64,000 nt of DNA from Deltaproteobacteria bacterium (GTDB taxonomy: Bacteria > JADJOY01): assembly GCA_016713535.1 (NCBI GenBank), contig JADJOY010000021.1, positions 1-64,000 on the forward strand, written 5' to 3'. The notes beneath the pieces were generated by a model. The model saw nothing but the letters and a program-made list of their open reading frames with translations, had not been told where the DNA came from and made no database searches. Shown in pieces: positions 10,878 to 19,401 of the stretch. The first letter of the stretch is position 1. Each line of letters opens with the position of its first letter. Both the position numbers and the translations under genes were made by a program.

Positions 10878-12317
10878 AGCGGTCGGAGGCGTTGCGTCAC
10901 GGGTGGGCTGGGGTCGCGATGATCGCGCTGGTGGCGCTCGCTGGCGCCGCTTCGGCGGCCGAAGGGGCGACCGCCGTGAGCGACGCGGTGGCGGCACCGG
11001 CGGCCTCGAACGCCGCCAGCCCAGATCCGGCCGCCCAACCCGGTGGTCGCCGCGGTCGAGAAGCTCAACCTCACGCTGAGCGGCCAGGTGCGGATCCGCG
11101 GCGAGGTCGACGCGCGCGACTTCGCCGGGTCGACCGAGCCCGACATCGTCTTCGGCGAGCGCGCGCGCCTCGGGCTGGCGGCGAGTCCCACCCCCGACGT
11201 CACCGGGTTCATCCAGCTCCAGGACGCGCGGGTGTGGGGCGAAGAGCAGAACACCCTCAACGATGCCCAGGCCGACGCCTTCGACCTGCACCAGGGCTAC
11301 CTCGAGATCCGCGACCTCTTCGTGCCGTGCCTCGACGCGCGCGCCGGCCGCCAGGAGATCGCCCTCGGCGAGGAGCGCCTGATCGGCGCCGTCGACTGGA
11401 CCCAGAACGCGCGCAGCCTCGACGGGGCGCTCGTCACCTACCGGTGGAGCGACGGCGGCTGGGTGAAGCCGTTCTGGGCGCTCTTGAGCGAGAAGGACGC
11501 GATCGCCGCGAAGGGCGCGCTCAAGCAGGCCGATCCCAACGTGGACGAGGGCAAGGACGACGACGTCTGGATTGCGGGGATCCACGCCCAGCAGAAGCTC
11601 GGCGACCACGCCGTCGAGCCCCACGTGTACTGGCTCGACGACGGCACGTCCGACATCGAGCTCTACACGCTCGGCGCCTACGGCAACGGCAAGACGCCGC
11701 TCGGCGACGACCTGGCGCTGGTCTACAACGCGACCTTCGACCTGCAGGTCGGGGACGTGAACGGCGACGACATCCAGGCCTACCTGGGAGTGATCCACGG
11801 CGGCGTCCGGACCGGGCCGGTGACCCTCACGCTCGGCTACGAGTACCTGAGCGGCGACGACGACACCCAGGATGCGCGGCGCGAGAGCTTCGACACGCTG
11901 CTCGCCACCAACCACAAGTTCTACGGCGAGATGGACTACTTCCTGAACAACGCCGCGGACACCGCGTCGCTCGGCCTGCAGGACCTGGTCGCCAAGCTGC
12001 GCTACAAGCTCACGTCCTCGACGGCGCTCGCGGCGGACTTCCACTACTTCCAGACCGCGGTCGACGACCGTACGGCCGGCGTGACGGCGGAGAAGCGGCG
12101 CTTCGGCGGGCAGTCGGATCTCGGCGAGGAGCTCGACCTGTGGCTGACGCACGCCTACAACGCGTACCTCGACTTCCGCGTCGGCTACAGCTTCTTCGTG
12201 CCGGGCGAGGCCATGCAGGCGCGTTTCGAGGCGCAGGACGCGGCGCGCGGCGCCGCGGTCGAGAGCCACGGCACCATGGCGCACTGGGCGTACCTGCAGG
12301 CGAACGTCGTGTTTTGA
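10874..12317 (+). CDS. Alginate-export-family outer-membrane porin, one frameshift
   Basis: ATG 10874 has a GGAGGAGAG ribosome site and opens a signal peptide (MIALVALAGAASAAEG). After an Ala/Pro linker the frame changes near 11040, in a C run. It continues as about 420 residues of beta-barrel (LNLTLSGQVRIRGEVDARDF, RAGRQEIALGEERLIGAVDW, LGYEYLSGDDD) ending in ANVVF, with the C-terminal aromatic residue usual for outer-membrane barrels. Members of this family form outer-membrane channels, and related porins often sit beside nitrate or nitrite respiratory loci. A role in passing nitrate or nitrite across the outer membrane is inferred from context. Confidence 0.8.
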
Positions 12318-12329
12318 TCGGGGATCGTC

Positions 12330-12528
12330 GGCGGGGCCTGCGCCCGCCGCTACGATCCGCTGGTGGGCAGGCGCCTGCGGCGCCGTGCTCCGTCGGCGCC
12401 GCGGCCGCGAAGGATCGCGGCCCTCCAGACCGATGGGTTCCGGTCCCCCTGGAGGGCGGTGGTCCCTCACCGCAGGGGTGCTCGAGTCCGATCCAACCCA
12501 GCGGCCGCGAAGGATCGCGGCCCTCCAG
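12330..12528. repeat. Cluster of extragenic hairpin elements between convergent genes
   Basis: The gap between the porin and the TetR gene holds at least four perfect hairpins. At 12330 the stem is GGCGGG, followed by GCTACG. At 12379-12400 a GGCGCCG stem encloses a loop containing CTCCGT. At 12403-12422 and 12503-12522 stem GGCCGCGA encloses loop AGGA, each followed by CTCCAG; these two copies are exactly 100 bp apart. The same loops and flanks recur at other loci in the window. With no T-runs they are not classic terminators, though in a convergent gap they may act as bidirectional ones. Confidence 0.75.
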
Positions 12529-12571
12529 ACCGATCGATCTGGTGGAGCGCGGCCGTCCGCGATCGACCGGC

Positions 12572-13258
12572 TCAGCCGGTGCCGTCGCCGGCGCTTCCCG
12601 TCACGGTCTGGTGGATCATCCGCGCGCAGGTCTCGACGAGGTCCTCGTTCGAGGCCTCCAGACGCCGCATGACCTGCTTGTGGGCCGAGAGCCGCTCGAG
12701 GAGCGCCAGGATCCCCGCGGCGGCGACGCCGGGATGGATCGTGGTCGCGACCCGCCCGGCGCGCTGGTACTCCTGGATCTTGGCGGTGAAGTGGTCGACG
12801 ATCGGCCGGAGCGTGGCGCGCCGCACCTGCTGGAAGCGCGCGTCGCCGCGGTCGGCGGCGAGGTTACGCAGGCTGAGCGCCGCGTGGTGGGTGTCCCAGT
12901 GCTCGACGAAGCGCTGCGCGATCGCGCGCGCGCGGTCGAGCCCGGCGGCGCCGTCCCACGAGCCGTCGATCAACTCGACGACCGCCGGCATGTCGCGCCC
13001 GGCGCGCTCGGCGAGCATGAGCGCCGCGTCCTCGACGTCGTGGAAGTAGTGGTAGAAGGTGCCGGGCGAGGTGTCGGCGCTGCGTGCGATCTCCACCACC
13101 GAGAGGCCGAGCACGCCCTTCTCGCGGAGCAGCGCCGCGGTCACGTCGAGGAGCCGCTCGCGGGTGCGCAGCGCGCGCTCGCCGAGCGGACGTCCCGCCT
13201 GCGAGAGCGCGGTCTTGCGGCCTCGTTTCGCTTCGCGCTTGGGGTCGATCGCGTCCAC
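12572..13258 (-). CDS. TetR-family transcriptional regulator
   Basis: A 228-residue protein from GTG 13258. The N-terminal helix-turn-helix (RERLLDVTAALLREKGVLGLSVVEIARSADTSPGTFYHYF, residues about 30-70) is typical of TetR, followed by a variable helical ligand domain. It is divergent from the acyl-CoA dehydrogenase at 13380. The gap holds TTTTTGACGA with a degenerate partner half at 13313-13331, closely resembling the perfect palindrome upstream of the Rieske oxygenase at 20387. This suggests it represses both, with an acyl-CoA or pathway intermediate as possible inducer. That regulation is inference. Confidence 0.85.
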   Translation of the reverse strand: MDAIDPKREAKRGRKTALSQAGRPLGERALRTRERLLDVTAALLREKGVLGLSVVEIARSADTSPGTFYHYFHDVEDAALMLAERAGRDMPAVVELIDGSWDGAAGLDRARAIAQRFVEHWDTHHAALSLRNLAADRGDARFQQVRRATLRPIVDHFTAKIQEYQRAGRVATTIHPGVAAAGILALLERLSAHKQVMRRLEASNEDLVETCARMIHQTVTGSAGDGTG

Positions 13259-13312
13259 CGGTCTCCTCGGCCGCCACGGCGTTCGCCGCGGCGCGCGGAC
13301 GAGGTTGCAGCG

Positions 13313-13331
13313 TTTTTGACGATGTATCAAA
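13313..13331. promoter_or_regulatory. Candidate TetR operator, imperfect copy of the 20387 palindrome
   Basis: TTTTTGACGA (13313-13322) is followed by TGTATCAAA, an imperfect mirror of the first half. The first ten bases are identical to the left arm of the perfect palindrome at 20387-20407. It lies between the divergent TetR and acyl-CoA dehydrogenase starts, 55 bp upstream of the TetR GTG. Confidence 0.6.
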
Positions 13332-13379
13332 TTCGCGCGGACCGGGTCACCCACCACGTCTCGTTTCTCCGGGGCCGCC

Positions 13380-14507
13380 ATGAACCTCGAGCTCACCGAC
13401 GAGCAGCGCATGCTCCAGACCAGCGCGCGTGAGTTCCTCGCGCGGTCGTGCCCGACGAGCCGGGTGCGTGAGGCGATGCTCGACCCGCGGCCGGTGTGCG
13501 ACGCGCTGTGGCCGACGATCGCCGAGCTCGGCTGGCTCGGGCTCGTCACGCCCGCCGAGCACGGCGGGGCGGAGCTCGGCCTGATCGAGCTAGCGCTGTT
13601 GCTCCAGGAGACCGGCCGCGCGCTCTTGCCCGCGCCGCTCTTCTCGACCGTGGCGCTCGGCGCGCGGCTGATCGCGACCGCCGGCAGCGAGGCGCAGCGC
13701 GCGCGGCTCCTGCCCGCGATCGCCGAGGGAAAGCGGCGCGTGACGCTCGCGCTCCTGGAGGAGAGGGCGCACTGGACCGAGGGCGGCGTGACGCTCGCGT
13801 CGACGCCGTCGGGCGATGGCTTCGTGCTCTCGGGCACCAAGCTCTTCGTGCCCGACGCCGACCTAGCGGACGAGCTCGTCGTCGCGGCGCGCACGGCGGC
13901 GGGGGTCACGCTCTTCCTCGTCGAGCGCGGCGCCGCCGGCGTGACCACGCGCCGCCTCGACTTCGTCGACCAGATCCGCGGCCTGCACGAGGTGCGCTTC
14001 GCCGACGTGAGTGTTCCGGCGAGCGCGGCGCTCGGAGGCGAGGGGTGCGGCTGGACCCACCTCGAGGCGCTCTTCGACTTCGCCAAGGTCGCGCTCTGCG
14101 CCGAGATGTGCGGCGCCGCCGAGAAGGTCCTCGAGATGGCGGTCGACTACGCCAAGGTCCGCGAGCAGTTCGGGAAGGCGATCGGCAGCTTCCAGGCGAT
14201 CCAGCACAAGTGTGCCGAGATGCTGGTGCTGGTCGAGAGCGCCAAGTCGGCCACCTACTACGCGGCGTGGGCGGTGGCGAACGGCGAAGCCGACGCGCAC
14301 CCCGCCGCGTGCCTGGCCAAGGCGTACACGTCGGAGGCGTTCACCCGCGTGGCGGGCGAGGGGATCCAGATCCACGGCGGGATCGGCTTCACCTGGGAGC
14401 AGGACCTCCACCTCTACTTCAAGCGCGCCAAGTCGTCGGAGCTGATGTTCGGGAGCCCCTCCTGGAACCGCGAGCTCGCGGCTCGGGTGCTGCTCGACGG
14501 CGCGTGA
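13380..14507 (+). CDS. Acyl-CoA dehydrogenase family protein
   Basis: An intact 375-residue flavoprotein with the three ACAD domains: N-terminal helices (MNLELTDEQRMLQTSAREFL), a middle beta-barrel (KLFVPDADLADELVVAAR) and a C-terminal helical domain (REQFGKAIGSFQAIQHKCAEML, GIQIHGGIGFTWEQDLHLYFKRAKS). The IHGGIGFTWE block is typical of FadE-type subunits used in steroid and other unusual acyl-CoA breakdown, many of which work as heteromers. The expected reaction is alpha,beta-dehydrogenation of an acyl-CoA with FAD. The substrate is unknown. It is divergent from the TetR gene, which is likely to control it. Confidence 0.9.
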   Translation: MNLELTDEQRMLQTSAREFLARSCPTSRVREAMLDPRPVCDALWPTIAELGWLGLVTPAEHGGAELGLIELALLLQETGRALLPAPLFSTVALGARLIATAGSEAQRARLLPAIAEGKRRVTLALLEERAHWTEGGVTLASTPSGDGFVLSGTKLFVPDADLADELVVAARTAAGVTLFLVERGAAGVTTRRLDFVDQIRGLHEVRFADVSVPASAALGGEGCGWTHLEALFDFAKVALCAEMCGAAEKVLEMAVDYAKVREQFGKAIGSFQAIQHKCAEMLVLVESAKSATYYAAWAVANGEADAHPAACLAKAYTSEAFTRVAGEGIQIHGGIGFTWEQDLHLYFKRAKSSELMFGSPSWNRELAARVLLDGA

Positions 14508-14526
14508 GCGGTGGGCCGCCGCGCAC

Positions 14527-14554
14527 GCGGGGGGACGGAGCCCCCCGCGCTACG
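14527..14554. repeat. Hairpin element, loop ACGGAG, flank GCTACG
   Basis: Stem GCGGGGGG pairs with CCCCCCGC around loop ACGGAG and is followed by GCTACG. An element at 24746 has the same loop and flank but a different stem. It lies between the acyl-CoA dehydrogenase and the radical SAM gene. Confidence 0.75.
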
Positions 14555-14643
14555 TGGACCTCCGTGGGGACGAGCGCTCCCTCCCCCGTCGGGCTGGCTG
14601 GCCCCGCGAGCGGGCGCGGACTCCGGCGTGCTGTAATCGAGGG

Positions 14644-15903
14644 ATGAGCGCCGTCGCCGCGTCCTCGGTCGGCTTCACCAAGATCGACCTCTTCTGCAGA
14701 GGCCTCCGCCTCGGCGACCCCGAGCTCGCGCAGCTCGCCGAGGACGGCGGCACCGGGATCCGCCGCACCCGCGCCGGGCTCGGCAGCGGGCTCGAGCTGG
14801 TGCTGCCCGGCGGCGTGCGCGTGAACGTGCCGGTGGTCGAGCCGTTCACCAGGCACTCGCCCTACACGTTGCGCCGCCTCGAGCGGGGCCGCTACGCACT
14901 CGTGCGCGACGGCACCGAGGTCGTGCCGGTCACGCTCACCTCGCGGCCCGCGTGGTACGGGCTCACCACCCGCGGCGGCCGCACCATGGACCGGATCGGC
15001 ACGCTCCAGGGGACCTACCTCGCGATCTACCAGTCGCGGGTGTGCGACTTCTGGCGCGACCGCGAGCGCCAGCAGAATTGTGGTTTCTGCTCGGTGGGCC
15101 TCAACCTGGGCGTGGACGACGCCCTCGAGAAGACCACCGACGAGATCCTCGAGGTGGTACACGCCGCGCGCGCCGAGTCGCGGATCACGTACGTCGACTT
15201 CAACACCGGTCACCTGGACGGCGAGCGCTACCTCGACCTGCTCGAGCCGGCGCTGGCGCGGATCAAGCGCGAGACCGGGATCCTGGTGGGTGTGCAGTGC
15301 CCGCCTCACTCCGACCTCACCCGCTACGACCGGTTGCGCGCCATGGGTGTGAACCGGGTGTCCTTCTGCCTCGAGGTGTTCGACGCGGCGAGCTTTCGCG
15401 AGCTCTGCCCGGGGAAGAGCGAGACCTACGGGCGCGAGCGCTACCTGGAGGCGATCCGCTACTGCGCGCAGCTCGGCGCGCGCGGCCCGCGCACCGAGCC
15501 GTGGGTGACCAACGGCGAGATCATCGCCGGGCTCGAGCCCGTGGAGTCGACGATCCGCTGCATCGACTGGCTGACCGGTGTCGGTGCGATCCCCACGGTG
15601 TGTGTGTTCCGGCCGCTCGTCGGCACCCGGCTCGCCGGACGCGAGCCGCCCAGGACCGAGGACGTGATCCCGATCTACCGGCGGCTCTTCGAGGCGTGCA
15701 TGGAGCGCGGGCTGCCGATCGGCGCGGCGCCCAACATCCGCGTCAGCATCGTGCCCCTCCCGGAGGAGTGCGCCGACCTGAGCGAGCGGCGCTTCCCGCT
15801 GAAGCGGGCCAAGATCCGCGCGCTGCGCGGTCTGCTGGGCTGGAAGCTCGGGCGCGCTGGACTCCACAAGTCGCCAGTGGAAATGAATACACATCGCCAG
15901 TGA
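14644..15903 (+). CDS. Radical SAM protein of unknown function, 3' end replaced by repeat/IS sequence
   Basis: ATG 14644 starts a protein with conserved blocks WYGLTTRGGRTMDRIG and YLAIYQSRVCDFWRD. These are followed by CGFC and a TIM-barrel-like region (THGL-type segments such as YVDFNTGHLDGERYL and GVQCPPHSDLTRYDRLR). The likely Fe-S site is C-x11-C-x2-C (CDFWRDRERQQN then CGFC), not the canonical CX3CX2C. The last natural residues appear to be about RALRGLLGWKLGRAGLHK. From 15871 the ORF reads into AT-richer 23-bp repeats and stops at 15903, so the native C-terminus was probably lost to an insertion. I do not know its reaction; nothing nearby indicates a substrate. Confidence 0.7.
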   Translation: MSAVAASSVGFTKIDLFCRGLRLGDPELAQLAEDGGTGIRRTRAGLGSGLELVLPGGVRVNVPVVEPFTRHSPYTLRRLERGRYALVRDGTEVVPVTLTSRPAWYGLTTRGGRTMDRIGTLQGTYLAIYQSRVCDFWRDRERQQNCGFCSVGLNLGVDDALEKTTDEILEVVHAARAESRITYVDFNTGHLDGERYLDLLEPALARIKRETGILVGVQCPPHSDLTRYDRLRAMGVNRVSFCLEVFDAASFRELCPGKSETYGRERYLEAIRYCAQLGARGPRTEPWVTNGEIIAGLEPVESTIRCIDWLTGVGAIPTVCVFRPLVGTRLAGREPPRTEDVIPIYRRLFEACMERGLPIGAAPNIRVSIVPLPEECADLSERRFPLKRAKIRALRGLLGWKLGRAGLHKSPVEMNTHRQ

Positions 15904-15939
15904 AAATCATCACTTTGCGCCAGTTAAAACCGTTACAAA
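15871..15939. mobile_element. Three 23-bp direct repeats, probable IS21-type insertion-sequence end (remnant)
   Basis: Three imperfect 23-bp repeats begin at 15871 (TCGCCAGTGG...), 15894 (TCGCCAGTGA...) and 15917 (GCGCCAGTTA...), in a patch clearly richer in A+T than its surroundings. Multiple short repeats of about this length near the ends are a feature of IS21-family elements, which carry istA and istB. No transposase ORF follows before 16198, so only an end is left. The family assignment is from memory of the repeat layout, not a search. The patch interrupts the radical SAM gene. Confidence 0.5.
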
Positions 15940-16197
15940 TAGCTTTCAATGGGTTTGGATTTCAGCTCGAATCAGGGCCGCAACCGCACTTTCGGGCCGT
16001 AAAACGCGCGTTACAGGGCGTTCGCCGGTGCGGGCGAGGCGCCCGGGATCGGTCGGGGGTGTACAGGGATCGACGGGTCTGCCGACGCTGGCGCCCGCGC
16101 GTATCGCCGGGCACGCGGCGCGTGCCCCTCCGGGCTGTGGAACCGCACGCTTCGTCGGGCGCCAGGAAGCGGGCGGAGGCGGGCCGTCCGCGCTGCT

Positions 16198-17028
16198 TCA
16201 GTTGTTGAGCAGCCCGAAGAGCGGCTTGACGATCGGCTTGCGCGAGAGCCGCGCGAGCCAGGCGAGGTCCTCGGCGAGCGGCACGAGCGCGTCGGCGCGG
16301 CCGGTGCGCTCGACGATCCGGGCGCGATAGCGGGCGCCGAGCTCGGCGAGGGTGGCGTCGGGATCGGCGGCGGTGCTGAAGATCGTGAAGACCTGGCTAC
16401 GAGCGTCTTTCTCGCGGTCGGCGTAGTCGTCGACCGCCTGCACCCAGGCGCCGAACCAGAAGAGTGCCTCGTTCAGGTTCTCGGGCAGCGCCTCGGGATC
16501 GGCGACGTGGACGAGCCCGCGGGCGAAGGCGCCGGCCTTGGTCTCCGCGGCCTCGAGGGTGCGCTCGACGAGGTCGGCGTCGAGGCGCGAGTGGATCACC
16601 ACCTTCTGGCTGTCGAAGCAGCGCTTCGTCTCGGTGCGGTAAGCGTCCCACCAAGGGGTGGCGCGGACCGCGTCCTGCACGGCTTTCGCGGCGCGCGCCA
16701 GCTCGACGACCAACGGGTGGGTCGAGCGCGGCTGGTGCTCGCCGAGCAAGAGGCCGAGGAGCTCGGCGTCGCTCGCGGCGTCGGGGTGCTCGTCCTGGAC
16801 GTCGTCGGCGAGGAGCCACATGCGGCCCCACTCCATGACGAGCCGGTCGCGCTCGGCCGCCGAGCGCCGGTAGCGCACCACGGGTGAGGCGCTGTCGAGG
16901 ACCGCGAGCAGGATCGCGTGCTCCAGCCCCTCGAGGCGGGCCTTGAGGAAGCCGCGCCCCGGATAGCCGGGCGTGCGCAGCGTGACGAACGAGGAGAGCA
17001 GCTTGCGGCGGTACATGGTCCTCGGCAT
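16198..17028 (-). CDS. Class I isoprenoid biosynthesis enzyme-like protein
   Basis: A 276-residue all-alpha protein, started at the Met of MPRTMYRRKLLSSF (17028), 22 bp after the upstream amidohydrolase ends. Two Asp-rich motifs are spaced as in class I prenyl transferases and terpene synthases: LADDVQDE (DDxxD) near residue 75 and VQAVDDYADREKD near 200. Such motifs bind magnesium and prenyl diphosphate. Overall similarity to known terpene or squalene synthases is low, so the substrate cannot be named. It is the last gene of a reverse-strand run with two amidohydrolases and a Rieske oxygenase. Confidence 0.55.
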   Translation of the reverse strand: MPRTMYRRKLLSSFVTLRTPGYPGRGFLKARLEGLEHAILLAVLDSASPVVRYRRSAAERDRLVMEWGRMWLLADDVQDEHPDAASDAELLGLLLGEHQPRSTHPLVVELARAAKAVQDAVRATPWWDAYRTETKRCFDSQKVVIHSRLDADLVERTLEAAETKAGAFARGLVHVADPEALPENLNEALFWFGAWVQAVDDYADREKDARSQVFTIFSTAADPDATLAELGARYRARIVERTGRADALVPLAEDLAWLARLSRKPIVKPLFGLLNN

Positions 17029-17050
17029 TCGCGCGAGCACGCGCGGCGGT

Positions 17051-17884
17051 TCAGCGGGCGGCGAAGAATAGCCGGGCGGCGTTGCCGCCGAGGTAGGCAC
17101 CGAGCGCCGGCTCGGGGAGGTCGAGCTTGCGGGCCTCGGCCAGACAGCGCCCCATCGGGATCGCCGGGTGATCGCTGGCGAAGATCACGCGCTCGCGCCC
17201 GCGCGTCCTCATGAAGTGGATGAGCTCGGGCGGCAGGTACTTGGGCAGGTAGGCCGAGGTCATGAGGTGGAGCCCGCGGTACTTGAGCATGAGGCGGATC
17301 GCCACGTTCCACCACGGATCGGCGCCGTGGGCCATCACCAGCGTGAGCTCGGGGAAGGCGAGGCAGACCTCGTCGAGGTGAAGCGGATCTTGCACCGTCG
17401 CGGGCGCGGGCGGGCCCGGGATACCGGTGGTGAGCGAGAGCGGCAGGCCGAGCTCGACGCAGGTGGCGTAGAGCGGGAAGTAGCAGCGATCGCTCGGCGG
17501 CAGGCCTACCGTGAACGGCGTCACGCACACGCTCGCGACCGGCGCCGAGCGGGCGTAGGCGGCGAGCTCGCGAAGCGCCGTCATGCCGCGGCGCGGGTCG
17601 ACCTTGGCCGCGAGGCGGAAGCGCTCGGGCGCCGCCTCGGGGAAGGCGAGGACGTGCCGCGATGGCGCGTCGGCGTCGGACATGAGGAGCGCCTTCTCGA
17701 CGCCGTGCTCGTCCATCATCGCGAGCGTCTCGGCGACGCCCAGGTTCCGCCAGTAATCCGTGCCCGCCTGGAACACGTCCTTCGCGGCGGCCTTCACGTA
17801 GTTGAAGAGATCCGTGTCGGGCATGCCGAGCTCGCCCATGTTCACGTTGAGCCACGCGTCGATCACGGGCATCGGGCGCTCCAC
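17051..17884 (-). CDS. Amidohydrolase-family (COG2159-type) protein
   Basis: 277 residues with a TIM-barrel layout of the amidohydrolase 2 family: VIDAWLNVNMGELG at the N-terminus, VMAHGADPWW near residue 190 and FASDHPAIPMG near 240. The N-terminal metal motif DxHxH of active family members reads DAWLN, so the usual metal site is partly missing. The Asp/His of SDHP remains. Related proteins act as decarboxylases or hydrolases on aromatic or ring-cleavage acids. Here activity is uncertain. A second Met (MPVID) four residues in is an alternative start. Confidence 0.7.
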   Translation of the reverse strand: MERPMPVIDAWLNVNMGELGMPDTDLFNYVKAAAKDVFQAGTDYWRNLGVAETLAMMDEHGVEKALLMSDADAPSRHVLAFPEAAPERFRLAAKVDPRRGMTALRELAAYARSAPVASVCVTPFTVGLPPSDRCYFPLYATCVELGLPLSLTTGIPGPPAPATVQDPLHLDEVCLAFPELTLVMAHGADPWWNVAIRLMLKYRGLHLMTSAYLPKYLPPELIHFMRTRGRERVIFASDHPAIPMGRCLAEARKLDLPEPALGAYLGGNAARLFFAAR

Positions 17885-17892
17885 GGGAGGTC

Positions 17893-18059
17893 GGCGGCTG
17901 CGAGGGACCGCAGCCCTCCAGGCAGGCTGCCGATCGGCCCGGCGGCTGCGAGGGACCGCAGCCCTCCAGGCAGGATGCCGATCGGCCCGGCGGCTGCGAG
18001 GGACCGCAGCCCTCCAGGCTCGGGATGCAACGGCTGGAGGGCCGCGATCCTTCGCGGCC
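17893..18059. repeat. Three 48-bp direct repeats, each with a hairpin, plus an inverted element
   Basis: Units begin at 17893, 17941 and 17989. Each holds stem GGCTGCG, loop AGGGAC, stem CGCAGCC and then CTCCAG. At 18034-18059 the element seen at 12403 and 12503 appears in the opposite orientation (CTGGAG, stem GGCCGCGA, loop TCCT). The cluster fills the gap between the two amidohydrolase genes. The third unit is cut short after CTCCAGGC. Confidence 0.85.
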
Positions 18060-18074
18060 GCGGATCGAGCCGCG

Positions 18075-19385
18075 TCACTCGAGCGGCGACATCATCGCGG
18101 TGGTGAGCTGCTTCACCACGTGGCCGCACGTGACGGGCTGCTGGTCGCCGCTCTCGACACGCGCGCCGCCGCTCTGGCTCCTGGTGGCGACGTCCACGTC
18201 GGCGGCCTCGGCGCGCAGCGCCGCCACGGTGGCCTTCTCGATCGGGCGGTGGCGGAACGGGTCGAAGCGGAAGTGGCGGAGCGCGTTCCGGTAGGTGATC
18301 TTCGCGATCGTCTCGTCGGGCAGGTGTTTCAGCTCGTCGAAGAGCAGCTCGGGCGAGCGCGGCCAGGTGGTGTCCGAGTGCGGGTAGTCGCACTCCCAGG
18401 TCACGTTGTCGGCGTTCATCGCGCCCAGGTCGCGGAGGCCGGTGCGGTCCGAGATGAAACACGTCACGACGCGCTCGGCGAAGAGCTCGCTCGGCCGCTT
18501 CGCCCCGAAGCGCTGGTTCGTCCACAGGCGGTGGTGCTCGTAGACGTAGTCGATCCGCTCCATGAAATAGGGCACCCAGCCGATCCCGCCCTCGCTCAGC
18601 GCGAACTTGAGGGTGGGGAACTTCCGCAGCATCGGCGACCAGATGAGATCGGAGGCGCAGTTCACGACGTTGAGCGGGATGAGCGTGATCATCACGTCGA
18701 TCGGCGCGTCCATCGACGTGAAGTACATGCCCTCGCTCGAGCCGATGTGTAGGCACACGATCGTGCCGGTCTCCTCGCACGCCTTCCACACCGGGTCCCA
18801 GTGGTCGCTGTGGTAGGTCGGTAGCCCGATCTTGCCGGGCTGGTCGCTCATGGTGACGGCGAGACAGCCCTTCTTCGCCACGCGCCGCACTTCCTCGGCG
18901 GCGAGCTCCGGGTCCCAGAGCGGCACGAGTGCCAGCGGGATGAAGCGGTCGGGCGCGGCGCCGCACCACTCGTCGATGTGCCAGTCGTTGTACGCCTTGA
19001 GGCAGGCGAGCGAGAGGTCCTTGTCCTTGGCCTTGAGGAACACCTGGCCGGCCAGGCCCGTGAAGGACGGAAAGTTGAGCGACGCCAGCACGCCGTTGGC
19101 GCTCATGTCGCGGACCCGCGCCTCGACGTCGTAGCAGCCGTGGCGGAGCTGCTCGAACGCGGTGGGCTCGATCCCGTACTCCTCGGGCGGGCGCCCGGCG
19201 ACGGCGTTGAGGCCGATGTTGGGGAGCTGCTGGCCCTCGAAAACCCACACGTCGGCGCCGTTCTTCTTCCGCACGACGCGCGGGGCCGAGTCGCGGAAGA
19301 TCGCCGGGATGTGGCGAGTGAAGAGGTCGGCGGGCTCGACGACGTGATCGTCGATGCTCACCAGGATCAGGTCGTCGGCGCGCAT
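18075..19385 (-). CDS. Amidohydrolase-family metal-dependent hydrolase/decarboxylase
   Basis: An intact 436-residue protein with the fuller active-site set of the amidohydrolase 2 family: SIDDHVVEP (DxH) at residue 10, CLHIGSSEG near 215 and ECDYPHSDTTWP near 335. The last 60 residues are variable. Proteins of this size and family hydrolyse or decarboxylate ring-cleavage products in aromatic and steroid catabolism. It starts 16 bp behind the Rieske oxygenase stop, so the two are probably one transcript driven from the operator at 20387. The substrate is not known. Confidence 0.8.
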   Translation of the reverse strand: MRADDLILVSIDDHVVEPADLFTRHIPAIFRDSAPRVVRKKNGADVWVFEGQQLPNIGLNAVAGRPPEEYGIEPTAFEQLRHGCYDVEARVRDMSANGVLASLNFPSFTGLAGQVFLKAKDKDLSLACLKAYNDWHIDEWCGAAPDRFIPLALVPLWDPELAAEEVRRVAKKGCLAVTMSDQPGKIGLPTYHSDHWDPVWKACEETGTIVCLHIGSSEGMYFTSMDAPIDVMITLIPLNVVNCASDLIWSPMLRKFPTLKFALSEGGIGWVPYFMERIDYVYEHHRLWTNQRFGAKRPSELFAERVVTCFISDRTGLRDLGAMNADNVTWECDYPHSDTTWPRSPELLFDELKHLPDETIAKITYRNALRHFRFDPFRHRPIEKATVAALRAEAADVDVATRSQSGGARVESGDQQPVTCGHVVKQLTTAMMSPLE

Positions 19386-19401
19386 GCGGTTCCTCCGCGG
19401 G

